DNA from: CAYVQA01 sp045119035
GTDB taxonomy: Bacteria > Bacillota_I > Bacilli_A > ML615J-28 > CAG-313
DNA length: 64,000 nucleotides
Direction: 5' to 3'
Assembly (NCBI GenBank): GCA_045119035.1
Contig: JBGVCU010000039.1
Coordinates: 38,018 to 102,017 of the forward strand
The notes beneath the pieces are model-generated. The model was given only the letters and a program-made list of their open reading frames with translations, was not told where the DNA came from and searched no databases. This document shows positions 34,338 through 43,659 of this stretch, piece after piece (position 1 is the stretch's first letter; every line of letters begins with the position of its first letter). The translations under genes were made by a program, and so were the position numbers.

Positions 34338-36277
34338 TATTTATTTAATAGTTCTAAAAAAGATGGTAAATTATTTTTTCTAAAATATAGTATCTTAGTA
34401 TATTCTAAATTTGTAGCGAAAAAACCAGTAATAGGATTTAAATTAAATCCGATTACATCATCTGGTGTTTCATACCAAACAGGAGTGCTATTCTCAAAAT
34501 AAGCATTAATTATATCAGCAAATATATACTTTCCAAATCTTAAATCTTCAACTTTTTCAATTTTTCTAGAATCATCATATCCTGTCCATATCCCAACAAC
34601 TACATCTTGATTGTATCCAAATATCCAGTTATCTGTATCAGTAGATCCACTTTTAGCAGCAAATTTTCCTTTAACAACACTTGCGATAGATGCGCAAGTC
34701 GGTCTAATATTGATTGTCATATTATTGTCAAAAACAGAATTCATCGCTTCATTTAAAATATAACAATCAGAACTATTTGCTAAGACCTTTGGTTTTATTT
34801 TTTTCTCATATAGAATATCACCTGTCATAGTTTCTATTTTATCAATGCAAGTTAACTCGTTTTTAATACCTAAGTTAGCTAACACACTATAACATTCTGT
34901 AAGTTCTAAAATATTTACTTCAACTGTTCCAAGTGCAAGTGAAGGAAGAGGATCAATTTCTGTTGTAATACCAAAACTTTTTAATTTATTTGCAAGATGT
35001 GTTTCACCTAAAAATAAATGTGTTTTCATAGCATACATATTATCTGATGTAGCTATTGCATATGGCATGGAAATTTCTCGGTTAGCGTAAATGTCTTGGA
35101 AATTGCTTGGTGAATATGGTTTGTTTCCAACATAAAAAACGGTTGGTTCACTTTTAAAAGTTGATGATACTGTAAGCCCATTTTCAAGTGCTGAAAGATA
35201 TAAAAAAGGTTTTACAGTAGACCCAGGTTGACGGTAACTATATAATGCATTATTATATGTACTTTCTTCATAGTTTTTCCCACCAATTAAAGCTTTTACT
35301 TCACCAGTTTTTGGATTTGCTACGACAATTGATATATTAATATTTGTATCAGGTAAATACTTATCTACTATTTTATTTATTTTTTTAGTGAGTTCAATAT
35401 CTAAGGAAGTATAAACGTTTAAACCCTGATAAGCATTATCATATATATGAGGGATTTTATTAAGTTCGCTAATAACAAAATCTTGATACCAAGGTGCATG
35501 ACTTTCTTGTTTAATGTTATTTATACCATATAATTTTAGCTCACTATTTATTGCTTCATCATACTCTAGTTTGCTAATTATTCCATCATCCATCATTTCA
35601 TCAAGTGCAAGAATTCTTCTTTCTTTATTGTTTGTAGGATTTTTGATTGGTGAATAATGAGCAGGACTTTTTGGAATACTGGCAAGAGTGACACTTTCTA
35701 GTAGATTCAGTTGGGATGCATGTTTGTTAAAATAATAAAGAGAAGCATCTTCAACTCCATAAATACCATGATCAAAATATATTGAGTTTAAATATCCTTC
35801 AAGAATCTCATCTTTTGAATATCTTGATTCAATGTTAAGGGAAATAATCGCTTCATAAAGTTTTCGCTTAATTGTTTTTTCATTATTTAAAAATAAGTTT
35901 TTTACATATTGTTGTGTAATAGTAGATGCTCCTTCTTTATAACTTGATGCTTTGATGTTATTTAAAAAAGCACTACCAATTCTTAAAAAATCAACTCCAC
36001 TATGACTATAAAACTTTTTATCTTCTAAACTAATGAAAGCATCAATCAAATAACCTGATATATCATCAAGTTTTACATAGCTTTGTTTTTTATTATTTGC
36101 AAGACTTAAATATTCTGTATTATTATCATCATATAGTTTTACAATATTAATTAATGGCATTTCATATTGTAGTTTTTTTGTTATAATAGAAAAACTTATT
36201 CCAATACTTAAAAACAAAAAGAGAATAAAAATAGTAAATAGTTTCACAATTTTATGGAGTTTCAAATTAATCACCAT
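34337..36277 (-). CDS. Class A penicillin-binding protein (PBP1A type)
   Basis: A 646-residue bifunctional peptidoglycan synthase. One N-terminal membrane helix (~11-33), a GT51 glycosyltransferase domain with E85 in LEDKKFYSHSGVD, STITQQYVKN and RKLYEAIISLNIE, and a transpeptidase domain with S353xxK356 (GSTVKPF), S411-D-N and K542-S-G. It polymerises and cross-links the wall, showing that this is not a wall-less mollicute. The reading frame gives ATG-GTG at 36277-36272 with no clear ribosome site, so the exact start is uncertain by a few codons. It is the only long reverse-strand gene in the first 58 kb. Confidence 0.93.
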   Translation of the reverse strand: MVINLKLHKIVKLFTIFILFLFLSIGISFSIITKKLQYEMPLINIVKLYDDNNTEYLSLANNKKQSYVKLDDISGYLIDAFISLEDKKFYSHSGVDFLRIGSAFLNNIKASSYKEGASTITQQYVKNLFLNNEKTIKRKLYEAIISLNIESRYSKDEILEGYLNSIYFDHGIYGVEDASLYYFNKHASQLNLLESVTLASIPKSPAHYSPIKNPTNNKERRILALDEMMDDGIISKLEYDEAINSELKLYGINNIKQESHAPWYQDFVISELNKIPHIYDNAYQGLNVYTSLDIELTKKINKIVDKYLPDTNINISIVVANPKTGEVKALIGGKNYEESTYNNALYSYRQPGSTVKPFLYLSALENGLTVSSTFKSEPTVFYVGNKPYSPSNFQDIYANREISMPYAIATSDNMYAMKTHLFLGETHLANKLKSFGITTEIDPLPSLALGTVEVNILELTECYSVLANLGIKNELTCIDKIETMTGDILYEKKIKPKVLANSSDCYILNEAMNSVFDNNMTINIRPTCASIASVVKGKFAAKSGSTDTDNWIFGYNQDVVVGIWTGYDDSRKIEKVEDLRFGKYIFADIINAYFENSTPVWYETPDDVIGFNLNPITGFFATNLEYTKILYFRKNNLPSFLELLNK

Positions 36278-36346
36278 TATTATTTTTAAATAAAAAGTTA
36301 TTTTTTATTCAATATAAATAACATAAAAAAATATTTTGTTGATTAT

Positions 36347-36375
36347 TTTACTTATTAAATAAAATATGCTATAAT
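36347..36375 (+). promoter_or_regulatory. Probable promoter of ychF
   Basis: TTTACT (36347-36352), 17-base spacer, TATAAT (36370-36375), about 50 bases before the ychF start in the divergent gap with the PBP gene. Confidence 0.6.
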
Positions 36376-36425
36376 ACATAATGGTATAAAATGTATTAAT
36401 GTAATTTAGAAAAGAGGAAAAATAT

Positions 36426-37523
36426 ATGGGATTAACTGCTGGAATTGTTGGACTTCCTAATGTTGGAAAGTCTACTTTATTTAACGCTATAACAAAAACA
36501 AAAGTGCTTGCTGCTAACTATCCTTTTGCAACAATCGAACCAAATGTTGGAGTAGTAGAAGTAAAAGATTCAAGATTAGATTTTTTAGCATCAATATTTA
36601 ATCCAAAAAGAATTGTACCTACTGTGTTTTCTTTCACAGATATTGCTGGTCTTGTAAAAGGTGCAAGTAAAGGTGAAGGACTAGGTAACCAATTCTTATC
36701 ACATATTCGTGAAGTTGATGCTATTTGTGAAGTTGTTAGATGTTTTGATAGTTCTGATATTATTCATGTTGAAGGAAGTGTTGATCCAATTAGAGATATT
36801 GAAACTATTAACTACGAGCTTATTTTAGCTGATATTGAAGTTATTGAAAAAAGATTACCAAAAATTGAGAAAAAAGCTCAACATAAAGTTGATAAAGAAT
36901 CTGTTTTTGAATATGATATTCTTAAAAAACTTCAAGCAAGTTTAATGAATGAAATACCAGCAAGACTTGTTGACTTAACAAAAGAAGAAAAAGATTTTAT
37001 CAAAAATTATAATTTCTTAACTATGAAACCAATGTTATATATTGCTAATGTGTCTGAAGATGATATATTAGATGGTAACAAATATGTTGAAATGGTAAGA
37101 GAATATGCTAAAAAAGAAAACTCTGAAGTTGTAGTTGTATCTGCTAAAATTGAAGAAGAATTAAGTGAATTAGATGATGATACTAAAAAAGAATTTTTAA
37201 ATGACTTTGGTCTTGAAGAAAGTGGATTAGATATCTTAATTAATAAAGCTTATTCTTTACTTGGTCTTAAAACTTTCTTAACAGCAGGACCAGATGAATG
37301 TCGTGCATGGACATTTAAAAACGGTATGAAAGCTCCTGAATGTGCAGGGGTAATTCACTCTGATTTTGAAAGAGGATTTATTAGAGCAGAAACTTATGCG
37401 TTTGATGATTTAGTGCAATATGGTACTCCACTTAAAGTAAAAGAAGCTGGACGTGTACGTCTTGAAGGAAAAGATTATGTTGTTCAAGATGGAGATATCA
37501 TGTTATTTAGATTTAATGTATAA
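36426..37523 (+). CDS. ychF: Ribosome-binding ATPase YchF/OLA1
   Basis: A 365-residue protein of the YchF subfamily of Obg-like P-loop proteins. G1 is GLPNVGKST (residues ~8-16), the G3 region FTDIAGLVKGASKGEGLGNQFLSHIREVDA is almost invariant in the family, a coiled-coil insert follows (~130-190), and the C-terminal TGS-like domain includes TFLTAGPDECRAWTFKNG and DYVVQDGDIMLFRFNV at the very end. It binds ribosomes and prefers ATP. Length is standard. AGAGGA precedes ATG. The following gene starts 20 bases later with AAGGAGG, so ychF, cca and yhaM may share a transcript. Confidence 0.97.
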   Translation: MGLTAGIVGLPNVGKSTLFNAITKTKVLAANYPFATIEPNVGVVEVKDSRLDFLASIFNPKRIVPTVFSFTDIAGLVKGASKGEGLGNQFLSHIREVDAICEVVRCFDSSDIIHVEGSVDPIRDIETINYELILADIEVIEKRLPKIEKKAQHKVDKESVFEYDILKKLQASLMNEIPARLVDLTKEEKDFIKNYNFLTMKPMLYIANVSEDDILDGNKYVEMVREYAKKENSEVVVVSAKIEEELSELDDDTKKEFLNDFGLEESGLDILINKAYSLLGLKTFLTAGPDECRAWTFKNGMKAPECAGVIHSDFERGFIRAETYAFDDLVQYGTPLKVKEAGRVRLEGKDYVVQDGDIMLFRFNV

Positions 37524-37543
37524 TTAATAAACAAGGAGGATTT

Positions 37544-39118
37544 ATGGATCGCAATTTATATTTTCAACGTGGAATACAAATTATAACAAAAATAAATGAA
37601 GTAACTCCTCAAGCATATTTAATTGGAGGAGTTGTAAGAGACTATTTATTACAAGCTAATTTTAATGATATTGATATAGCTACGTCTGCTACTCCAGAAC
37701 AAATACTAGAACTTTTTCCACATGCTAGTAAAGAATTCTTAGAATATGGTTGTATTGTTTTAAAAGAAGATGATATGATTTTTGAAATTACTACTTTTAG
37801 AGAAGAAGAATATCATCAAAAATCAAGAAAACCATCAGAAATTCATTTTTCAAAAAAACTATTAGATGATGTAAAAAGAAGAGATTTTACAATTAATGCT
37901 TTAGCAATGCCTAAATCAAAAGTATTAGTTGATTTAGTTGGTGGAGAAAAAGATTTACAAGCAAAACTTATTAGATGTATTGGTACACCTAAGAAACGTT
38001 TCAAGGAAGATCCACTTAGAATTTTAAGAGGATTAAACTTAGTGGCTAAACTTAATTTTAATGTTGAAAAGAAAACATTAAAAGGAATGATAGCTTGTAG
38101 AAAAGAATTACTTGAAATTTCTAATTATAAATTTACATTAGAACTTGCAAATATTCTAAATAATCCATATGGATTAAAAGCAATAAAAGTAATCAATCGT
38201 AATGGTTTATTTTCAAAACAACCTACTTTATATAAATGGGCTAAATTAATTCAAAAGAAATATGATAAACTTACAACTTTAGAAAAATTTGCTTTATTAT
38301 ATAGACTTGATAATTCATTATTTGAAAATACATCATTTACAAAAGAAACATTAGGTTTAATAAAAGAAATCGAATCACTTTCATTATATTTAGAACATAA
38401 TCAAGCAAATTTATATGATATTTATTTAAATGATTTCGATTTACTTGTTACAGCTGATTTAATTAATCAACTTGCTGTAAAAAAATATCGTAGTCAAATG
38501 AAATCTTTAGAAAAACTAAGCGATTCATTAGAAATATCATCAAAGCAAGATATTGTAATTAATCCTGAAACAATTATAGAAGTAGCTGGATGTAGTGGTG
38601 AGTTTGTTGGTGCAATATTTAAACATATTGAAAAAGAAGTTGTTCTAAAAAAACTTCCAAATGAACGTGAAGTATTGGTTAAAAAAATCGAAGAACTTTT
38701 ATCAATTTACCATGAAACAAAAAAATTAAATTTTGATGAAGTTCTTGAAGAACAAAAAGAAGTTGTTGAAGAAAAATTTGAGGAAGTAAGTATTGATGAA
38801 GTTACTAGTGAATCTATTGTAGAAGAAAAAGAAGAAGTAATTGAAGAAGTTACAGAAAATCCTACTGTTATTGAAATTCCAGAATATTCTGCTTCATGTA
38901 AAGAAGATGATAACTGTGATGATTTAAATTTACTTGTTAAGGAATATGAAAAAGAATTAAAAATTTTAATCGATAAAAAATTAATCGAAATGATTAATGA
39001 AAATACTTCTTTCGAAGAAATTGAAAGACTTCAAAAAAATTTACAAGTAACATGTCGTTTACTTGTTATTAAATCAAACCCTAAATATACTATTTTAATG
39101 GAAAGGGGATTAATCTAA
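37544..39118 (+). CDS. cca: CCA-adding tRNA nucleotidyltransferase with acidic C-terminal extension
   Basis: A 524-residue class II nucleotidyltransferase. The head has LIGGVVRDYLLQANFNDIDIATSA with the metal-binding DxD, then RRDFTINALAM and RFKEDPLRILRGLNL, which place it with CCA-adding enzymes rather than poly(A) polymerases. It completes the 3' CCA of tRNAs in the cytoplasm. Bacilli CCA enzymes are usually ~400 residues; here ~125 more follow, a Glu/Val-rich stretch (about 395-445) and a helical end (EYEKELKILIDKK). The gene overlaps yhaM by one base (TAATG). The extension could be a protein-interaction tail (inference). Confidence 0.9.
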   Translation: MDRNLYFQRGIQIITKINEVTPQAYLIGGVVRDYLLQANFNDIDIATSATPEQILELFPHASKEFLEYGCIVLKEDDMIFEITTFREEEYHQKSRKPSEIHFSKKLLDDVKRRDFTINALAMPKSKVLVDLVGGEKDLQAKLIRCIGTPKKRFKEDPLRILRGLNLVAKLNFNVEKKTLKGMIACRKELLEISNYKFTLELANILNNPYGLKAIKVINRNGLFSKQPTLYKWAKLIQKKYDKLTTLEKFALLYRLDNSLFENTSFTKETLGLIKEIESLSLYLEHNQANLYDIYLNDFDLLVTADLINQLAVKKYRSQMKSLEKLSDSLEISSKQDIVINPETIIEVAGCSGEFVGAIFKHIEKEVVLKKLPNEREVLVKKIEELLSIYHETKKLNFDEVLEEQKEVVEEKFEEVSIDEVTSESIVEEKEEVIEEVTENPTVIEIPEYSASCKEDDNCDDLNLLVKEYEKELKILIDKKLIEMINENTSFEEIERLQKNLQVTCRLLVIKSNPKYTILMERGLI

Positions 39119-40050
39119 TGAAATTTAAAGAAATGAAAATTGGTGATGTTGTTGAGTTTTATGCTTTACTTGAAGATTTAAAACTTCGCCACACTCCAAA
39201 CCAAACATCATATTATTCAGCAAATATTAGTGATGGTATTCAAACAGTTGATGCTAGAATTTGGGATGTTCATTTAAAAGAAAATTTAGAAATTGGAAAA
39301 GTTTATAAATTCAATGCTAAAGTTAATGAATATGGTGGTAAAATGCAAGTTGTTATTACTGCTATTAATGATATTTTAGATGGTGAAGTAGAACTTACTG
39401 ATTTCTTTAGAAGTGCTCCTATGAAAGAAGCTGAACTTAGAAGTTGTATTAATGAATATATTAGAAAAATTACAAATAAAACTTTAAAAGAATTAGTTGT
39501 ATATTTAATTAAACAAGTTGAAAAGAAATATTTTACATATCCTGCTGCTGTTACAATGCATCATAATTTCTTACAAGGATTAGTATATCATACATATTCA
39601 ATGTTACGTCTTGCAGACCGTGTAATTGAAAACTATCCTGTAATTAATAAAAGCTTATTATACTCAGGGATTTTAGTTCATGATATTGGAAAAACTGTAG
39701 AATTAACAAAAGAGGTAAGTCCTGTTTATTCAATGGAAGGAACAATGTTAGGGCACTTAGTAATAGGTATGAATATGATAAGTGTTGCTGCGAGTGAACT
39801 TCATATTTCTGATACAGAAGAAGTTCAAATGCTACTTCACTTAGTTGCTTCACATCATGGAGAATTAGAATATGGTAGTCCAAAAGAACCAAATACTATT
39901 GAGGCTTTAGCGCTTCACTTAATTGATTTAATGGATTCAAAATTAGCTGGAGTTACTCAAGAAGTTGAATTAACACAAAAAGGAGAATTTACTCAACCGA
40001 TTGGTTTACTTGGTCGTAAAGCTTTATATGTTACTAAAATTGAAGAATAA
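39118..40050 (+). CDS. yhaM: YhaM-type 3'-5' exonuclease (OB fold plus HD domain)
   Basis: A 310-residue protein with an N-terminal OB-fold (residues ~1-90, VVEFYALLEDLKLRHTPNQTSYYSANI and DARIWDVH) and an HD hydrolase domain (TMHHNFLQGLVYHTYSMLRLA, GILVHDIGKTVEL, ASHHGELEYGSPKEP, HLIDLMDSK). This matches YhaM, the metal-dependent exonuclease acting on RNA and single-stranded DNA in low-GC Gram-positives. The start is fused with the cca stop, so the tRNA-end enzyme and the exonuclease are translated together. Length is as expected. A strong terminator follows. Confidence 0.92.
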   Translation: MKFKEMKIGDVVEFYALLEDLKLRHTPNQTSYYSANISDGIQTVDARIWDVHLKENLEIGKVYKFNAKVNEYGGKMQVVITAINDILDGEVELTDFFRSAPMKEAELRSCINEYIRKITNKTLKELVVYLIKQVEKKYFTYPAAVTMHHNFLQGLVYHTYSMLRLADRVIENYPVINKSLLYSGILVHDIGKTVELTKEVSPVYSMEGTMLGHLVIGMNMISVAASELHISDTEEVQMLLHLVASHHGELEYGSPKEPNTIEALALHLIDLMDSKLAGVTQEVELTQKGEFTQPIGLLGRKALYVTKIEE

Positions 40051-40080
40051 TTTGATAATCGATTATTTCCTATAAAAAAG

Positions 40081-40107
40081 AGACTGGTATTTTTTACCAG
40101 TCTTTTT
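40081..40107. terminator. Terminator shared by yhaM and the YjcZ-like gene
   Basis: AGACTGGTA (40081-40089) and TACCAGTCT (40095-40103), loop TTTTT, T run to 40107; A residues on the left allow it to serve the reverse-strand small gene too. Confidence 0.88.
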
Positions 40108-40112
40108 AAATT

Positions 40113-40223
40113 CTAAAATGCCCAGCAAGCACCAATAATAACTAATAAAATAAATAATACAAGAATGAATGCATAACCATATTCTGTACGATTATTTGTT
40201 CCACAGCATTGATTAGTTCCCAT
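40113..40223 (-). CDS. YjcZ-like membrane micropeptide (36 residues)
   Basis: On the reverse strand ATG 40223-40221 is preceded by AAGGAGGAT (40227-40235), an excellent ribosome site, and the frame ends at TAG 40115-40113. The product is MGTNQCCGTNNRTEYGYAF followed by a hydrophobic helix ILVLFILLVIIGACWAF at the end. The GYAF-I-VLFILL-IIGA pattern is that of the YjcZ family of short sporulation-associated proteins, which are also found in some non-spore-formers. A Cys-Cys pair near the start and one Cys in the helix are unusual. It should insert in the membrane; function is unknown. It shares the 40081-40107 terminator with yhaM and lies divergent from the gene at 40460. Confidence 0.8.
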   Translation of the reverse strand: MGTNQCCGTNNRTEYGYAFILVLFILLVIIGACWAF

Positions 40224-40367
40224 AATATCCTCCTTTTTTGCACTATTTGTGCTACTATATATTACGAAAAAGATCCTAATTATTAGATTACATACGCCTA
40301 TTTTTTGTATTTTTTATAAAAAAGTTATAAATATATGTGAATAATAGGCAAAATATAGGTATAACAG

Positions 40368-40396
40368 TTGAATTTTTAAGTGAAATATTGTATAAT
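40368..40396 (+). promoter_or_regulatory. Promoter of the exported-protein pair
   Basis: TTGAAT (40368-40373), 17-base spacer, TATAAT (40391-40396). The gene start is ~60 bases on with AAAAGGAG. Five of six -35 bases and all -10 bases match the consensus, in keeping with strong expression. Confidence 0.75.
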
Positions 40397-40459
40397 AAAT
40401 ACGTTGATTATACACAAAATTCAACTAGATTAAATTATTTTTAAAAAGGAGAAAAAAAC

Positions 40460-43400
40460 ATGAGTGAAAAGGTATTAACTGGTAAAACTGCTCTTAGAAG
40501 AGTGTTACCGGTAATGATTGCGGTTTTTGCTATTATCTTAATCGCAGTTATTATGTCATCAGTTAAATCTAGCTCACCTAACCCAGAAATTTCTGACAAA
40601 GATAGTAACTATTTAACTATCGGTCAATATAAAGTGAGCAAAGAAAAACTGTATACATACTTAAGAAAAAATTATGGCGTTGTCGAACTTGCCAGATTAG
40701 TAGATGAAAAACTTCTTGAAAATGAAGGAACAACAATTACTAACGAAGACACAGATGAATATATCATTGAAAAACTATTTGATGTTGAATATGATAGTTC
40801 AAAACATTCTTTACTTGCCCCAGTTATCGAAGGGTATGACGAAGATCCTACAAAATCTTGGGATGAATTAAAAGATACATTAATTATGTATGGATCTTTA
40901 AACAAAGCTGATAGAGATAACAAAGATGCAGTAATTAAAGCTATGAGAGAATATTTTGCTTTAGATGTTAAAAGAGAAAAATATGCTGAAAGCTATTATT
41001 TTGCAACACTAGAAGCTATCGGAGCAACTACTGAAAATGGAACAATTTTCACAGATGCACAAATCAAAAAATATTATGATGAACACTATTCAGGAAAATC
41101 AACTGGTATCTATATTCCATTTGATTCTGAAGAACAAGCTAAACGTGTAATGGAAGAAATCGGTGGAATCAACGTTTCTAGTTCATTATTAGACAGCAAA
41201 AAAGGTTGGGTAAGTGCAAACTATAACCCACAATCAAATGGTTCTGTTGAATACTTAACTACTAAAGAAGTAGTTTCTGCATTCGTTAAAATGTATAACT
41301 ACATGATGGCTAGAGAATTAGATGGATCTAAACTTGCTGATTTAACAAATGATGATTACACAATTTCTTATGATTCTGCATTACAAAATGCGCTTGATGC
41401 AATTAAATTCCCAAGCCGTATTGAATCAGATACATTCACATTACCTACAGAAATTCAATTACGTGAATACGATAACGAAACTAACGTAATTACAACTGTT
41501 AAATTCGATTACTCATTAGTTAAAGTAGCTGATGGTAGCGAATTTAAGGCAACTCAAACAGTTAATGAAGAAAACAAAACTGTTACATTCTCTGAATACT
41601 CAAGAGATAATGCTGTTACTGTAAAAGTTGTTACAACTGCTACAATTGTTAAATCTGATAACAAAGAAGAAACTTCTAAATTAGAAAAAACTCTTACTGT
41701 TAGACAATCTTCAACTAGCGATAAAGAAAATACAGAAATTAAATTATCTCAAGAATATTTAACAGAAAAATTCATTATTGCTAATCCAGATACATTAGTT
41801 AATAGTTTATCTTCAATTGATAACGATTTAGTTAAATTTAGCTGGACACATGATGAAATTAAAGAATTAGATGCAAAAATTAGCACTTATTTAAAATACG
41901 ATGGTACATTAAAAGTTGCTACAAATGCTGATAAATTCTATAGCCAATATACTGTTACTCCAATTGAAAGTACTAACTATTATTTCTTAATGCTTAAACT
42001 TTCTGAAACTGAAGATGTTAAACTTGCATTCGAATCTGATGAAGATTACGAAGAATTAACAGCAGATGAAATTGCTGCAAGTGATGCATTAAAAGCAGAA
42101 ATCGTAAAAGCAATGAAAGAAGATTTATTTACTACTGATATTGCAAGTAAAGTATTATATGAAGTAAGAACTAAAAATAGTTTAACAATCTATGATCGTT
42201 TCTTAGAAGCTGTTTATGGATATAACTATGATAAATTCTTCACAAAAACAGCATCTGTTTCAGATTATTTACCATTTAATGTTACTAAAGCTACTTCAAA
42301 AACTGTAGTTGCTTCTTTAGTAATTGATGGTAAAACAGTTGAAATTACTGCTGATGAATTATTTGCAAAATTAGAAGAAAAATATGGTCCAATTGCAATC
42401 TCTTCATTTATTGATGATTATCTATTATTAGAAAATAATGATGTATATAATCCATTTGCTGATAACAAAATCATTGATAAAGATGCATATAAAGAAGCTC
42501 TTAAAAATGAAGTTGCAACAATCCGTAAAAACTTCGAATATGATTACTTTGCAAATAGTGCATTAGAACAATACGGATTAACTCCAGCATTCCCAGCTTC
42601 TTATGGATGGGATAACTTCAAAGAAGATTATTTTGGTGTTACTGATGATGCTGATTTAATTGCTAATAGTGAATTTGGTGGAAGTGTATACACTAAAGCA
42701 TCTGAAGCTTATACTAAAGCATTATACGAAGATGTTGATAAAGTTATCGCTAAAATCAAAGAAAATTATGCTGATTACTACAGTGTAAATGTAATGAACT
42801 TAGTTATCTATGTTGATAACAACTTAGATGGTACACCTGATACATATGTATTAGAACAAGCTGATTACAATCAAGATTTAGTTTCATGGACTCCTGAACA
42901 AGAAGCTTTAGTTCCTGAACTTGTAAAATTATTATTAGACAATGCTGCATTAACTGGTGAACCTACTTTAACAGCTCAAATGTCTGCACTTGTTACTCTT
43001 TACAATAAAGGTACTTTAACAGCTCCAAATGCAAATTCTTCTTTATATAACAGTGATTTCTTTGGTAAATATAAAGCAGCTGGAATCAAAATTAAATGGG
43101 AAGATAAAGCTACATATGATTATAAATCATCAATCGTTGAAGAATTCTCTGACGAATTACGTTCAATCTACAATGATGTATTAAAAGCAAATGATTTATT
43201 AGACCAAGAATTAGCTATTCCAGTAATGTTAAATAATGCTGATGGTACTCCTAAAGTATTCGCTACTGAATTTGGTTACCACTATATCGCTGTAACTGGT
43301 TCTACATCTATTGATGCATTACCAAGCGATCAAGAAATGAAAGACATTATCGCTAAATATTTATATATCAATTCTACTGAAGAAGAACAAGCTACATTCA

Positions 43401-43648
43401 AAAATGATGAAGGATTCTTTGATAATTTAGCTAAATTAACTGAAGAAGAACAAAAATTCATTACTTCTTGGTATTCTCCTGCCACTGAAGAAATGAGCGG
43501 ATCTAATCCGATTGCACTTGCATTAATCGCAGATAGAACATCTGATCGTGCTATGGGATTAATTAATTTTGGAAATGATGAAGATCTAGAAAGAAGATAT
43601 AATGCTATTAACGAAATTCTTAAAAAATCTTATGAGGAAGAAGAATAG
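40460..43648 (+). CDS. Giant membrane-anchored exported protein, SurA/PrsA-like start
   Basis: A 1062-residue protein with one N-terminal membrane helix (~16-36, VMIAVFAIILIAVIMSSV) and no lipobox. After it, YLTIGQYKVSKEKLYTYLRKNYGVVELARLVDEKLLENEG looks like the helical N-domain of SurA/PrsA foldases; FTDAQIKKYYDEHYSGKSTGIYIPFDSEEQAKRVM could be a reduced parvulin-like unit, and ~320-425 holds an Ig-like sandwich. A segment from ~627 (EITADELFAKLEEKYG...PASYGWDNFKEDY) is clearly shared with the next protein. Codon use is that of highly expressed genes. A chaperone or surface-structural role is inferred; no catalytic motif is certain. Confidence 0.55.
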   Translation: MSEKVLTGKTALRRVLPVMIAVFAIILIAVIMSSVKSSSPNPEISDKDSNYLTIGQYKVSKEKLYTYLRKNYGVVELARLVDEKLLENEGTTITNEDTDEYIIEKLFDVEYDSSKHSLLAPVIEGYDEDPTKSWDELKDTLIMYGSLNKADRDNKDAVIKAMREYFALDVKREKYAESYYFATLEAIGATTENGTIFTDAQIKKYYDEHYSGKSTGIYIPFDSEEQAKRVMEEIGGINVSSSLLDSKKGWVSANYNPQSNGSVEYLTTKEVVSAFVKMYNYMMARELDGSKLADLTNDDYTISYDSALQNALDAIKFPSRIESDTFTLPTEIQLREYDNETNVITTVKFDYSLVKVADGSEFKATQTVNEENKTVTFSEYSRDNAVTVKVVTTATIVKSDNKEETSKLEKTLTVRQSSTSDKENTEIKLSQEYLTEKFIIANPDTLVNSLSSIDNDLVKFSWTHDEIKELDAKISTYLKYDGTLKVATNADKFYSQYTVTPIESTNYYFLMLKLSETEDVKLAFESDEDYEELTADEIAASDALKAEIVKAMKEDLFTTDIASKVLYEVRTKNSLTIYDRFLEAVYGYNYDKFFTKTASVSDYLPFNVTKATSKTVVASLVIDGKTVEITADELFAKLEEKYGPIAISSFIDDYLLLENNDVYNPFADNKIIDKDAYKEALKNEVATIRKNFEYDYFANSALEQYGLTPAFPASYGWDNFKEDYFGVTDDADLIANSEFGGSVYTKASEAYTKALYEDVDKVIAKIKENYADYYSVNVMNLVIYVDNNLDGTPDTYVLEQADYNQDLVSWTPEQEALVPELVKLLLDNAALTGEPTLTAQMSALVTLYNKGTLTAPNANSSLYNSDFFGKYKAAGIKIKWEDKATYDYKSSIVEEFSDELRSIYNDVLKANDLLDQELAIPVMLNNADGTPKVFATEFGYHYIAVTGSTSIDALPSDQEMKDIIAKYLYINSTEEEQATFKNDEGFFDNLAKLTEEEQKFITSWYSPATEEMSGSNPIALALIADRTSDRAMGLINFGNDEDLERRYNAINEILKKSYEEEE

Positions 43649-43659
43649 GAGGTAGCACT

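Noticed and set aside
38716..38900. Glu-rich part of the CCA gene as a separate downstream gene or frameshift product
   Set aside because: The frame is uninterrupted from the catalytic domain to the stop and no internal ribosome site was seen.
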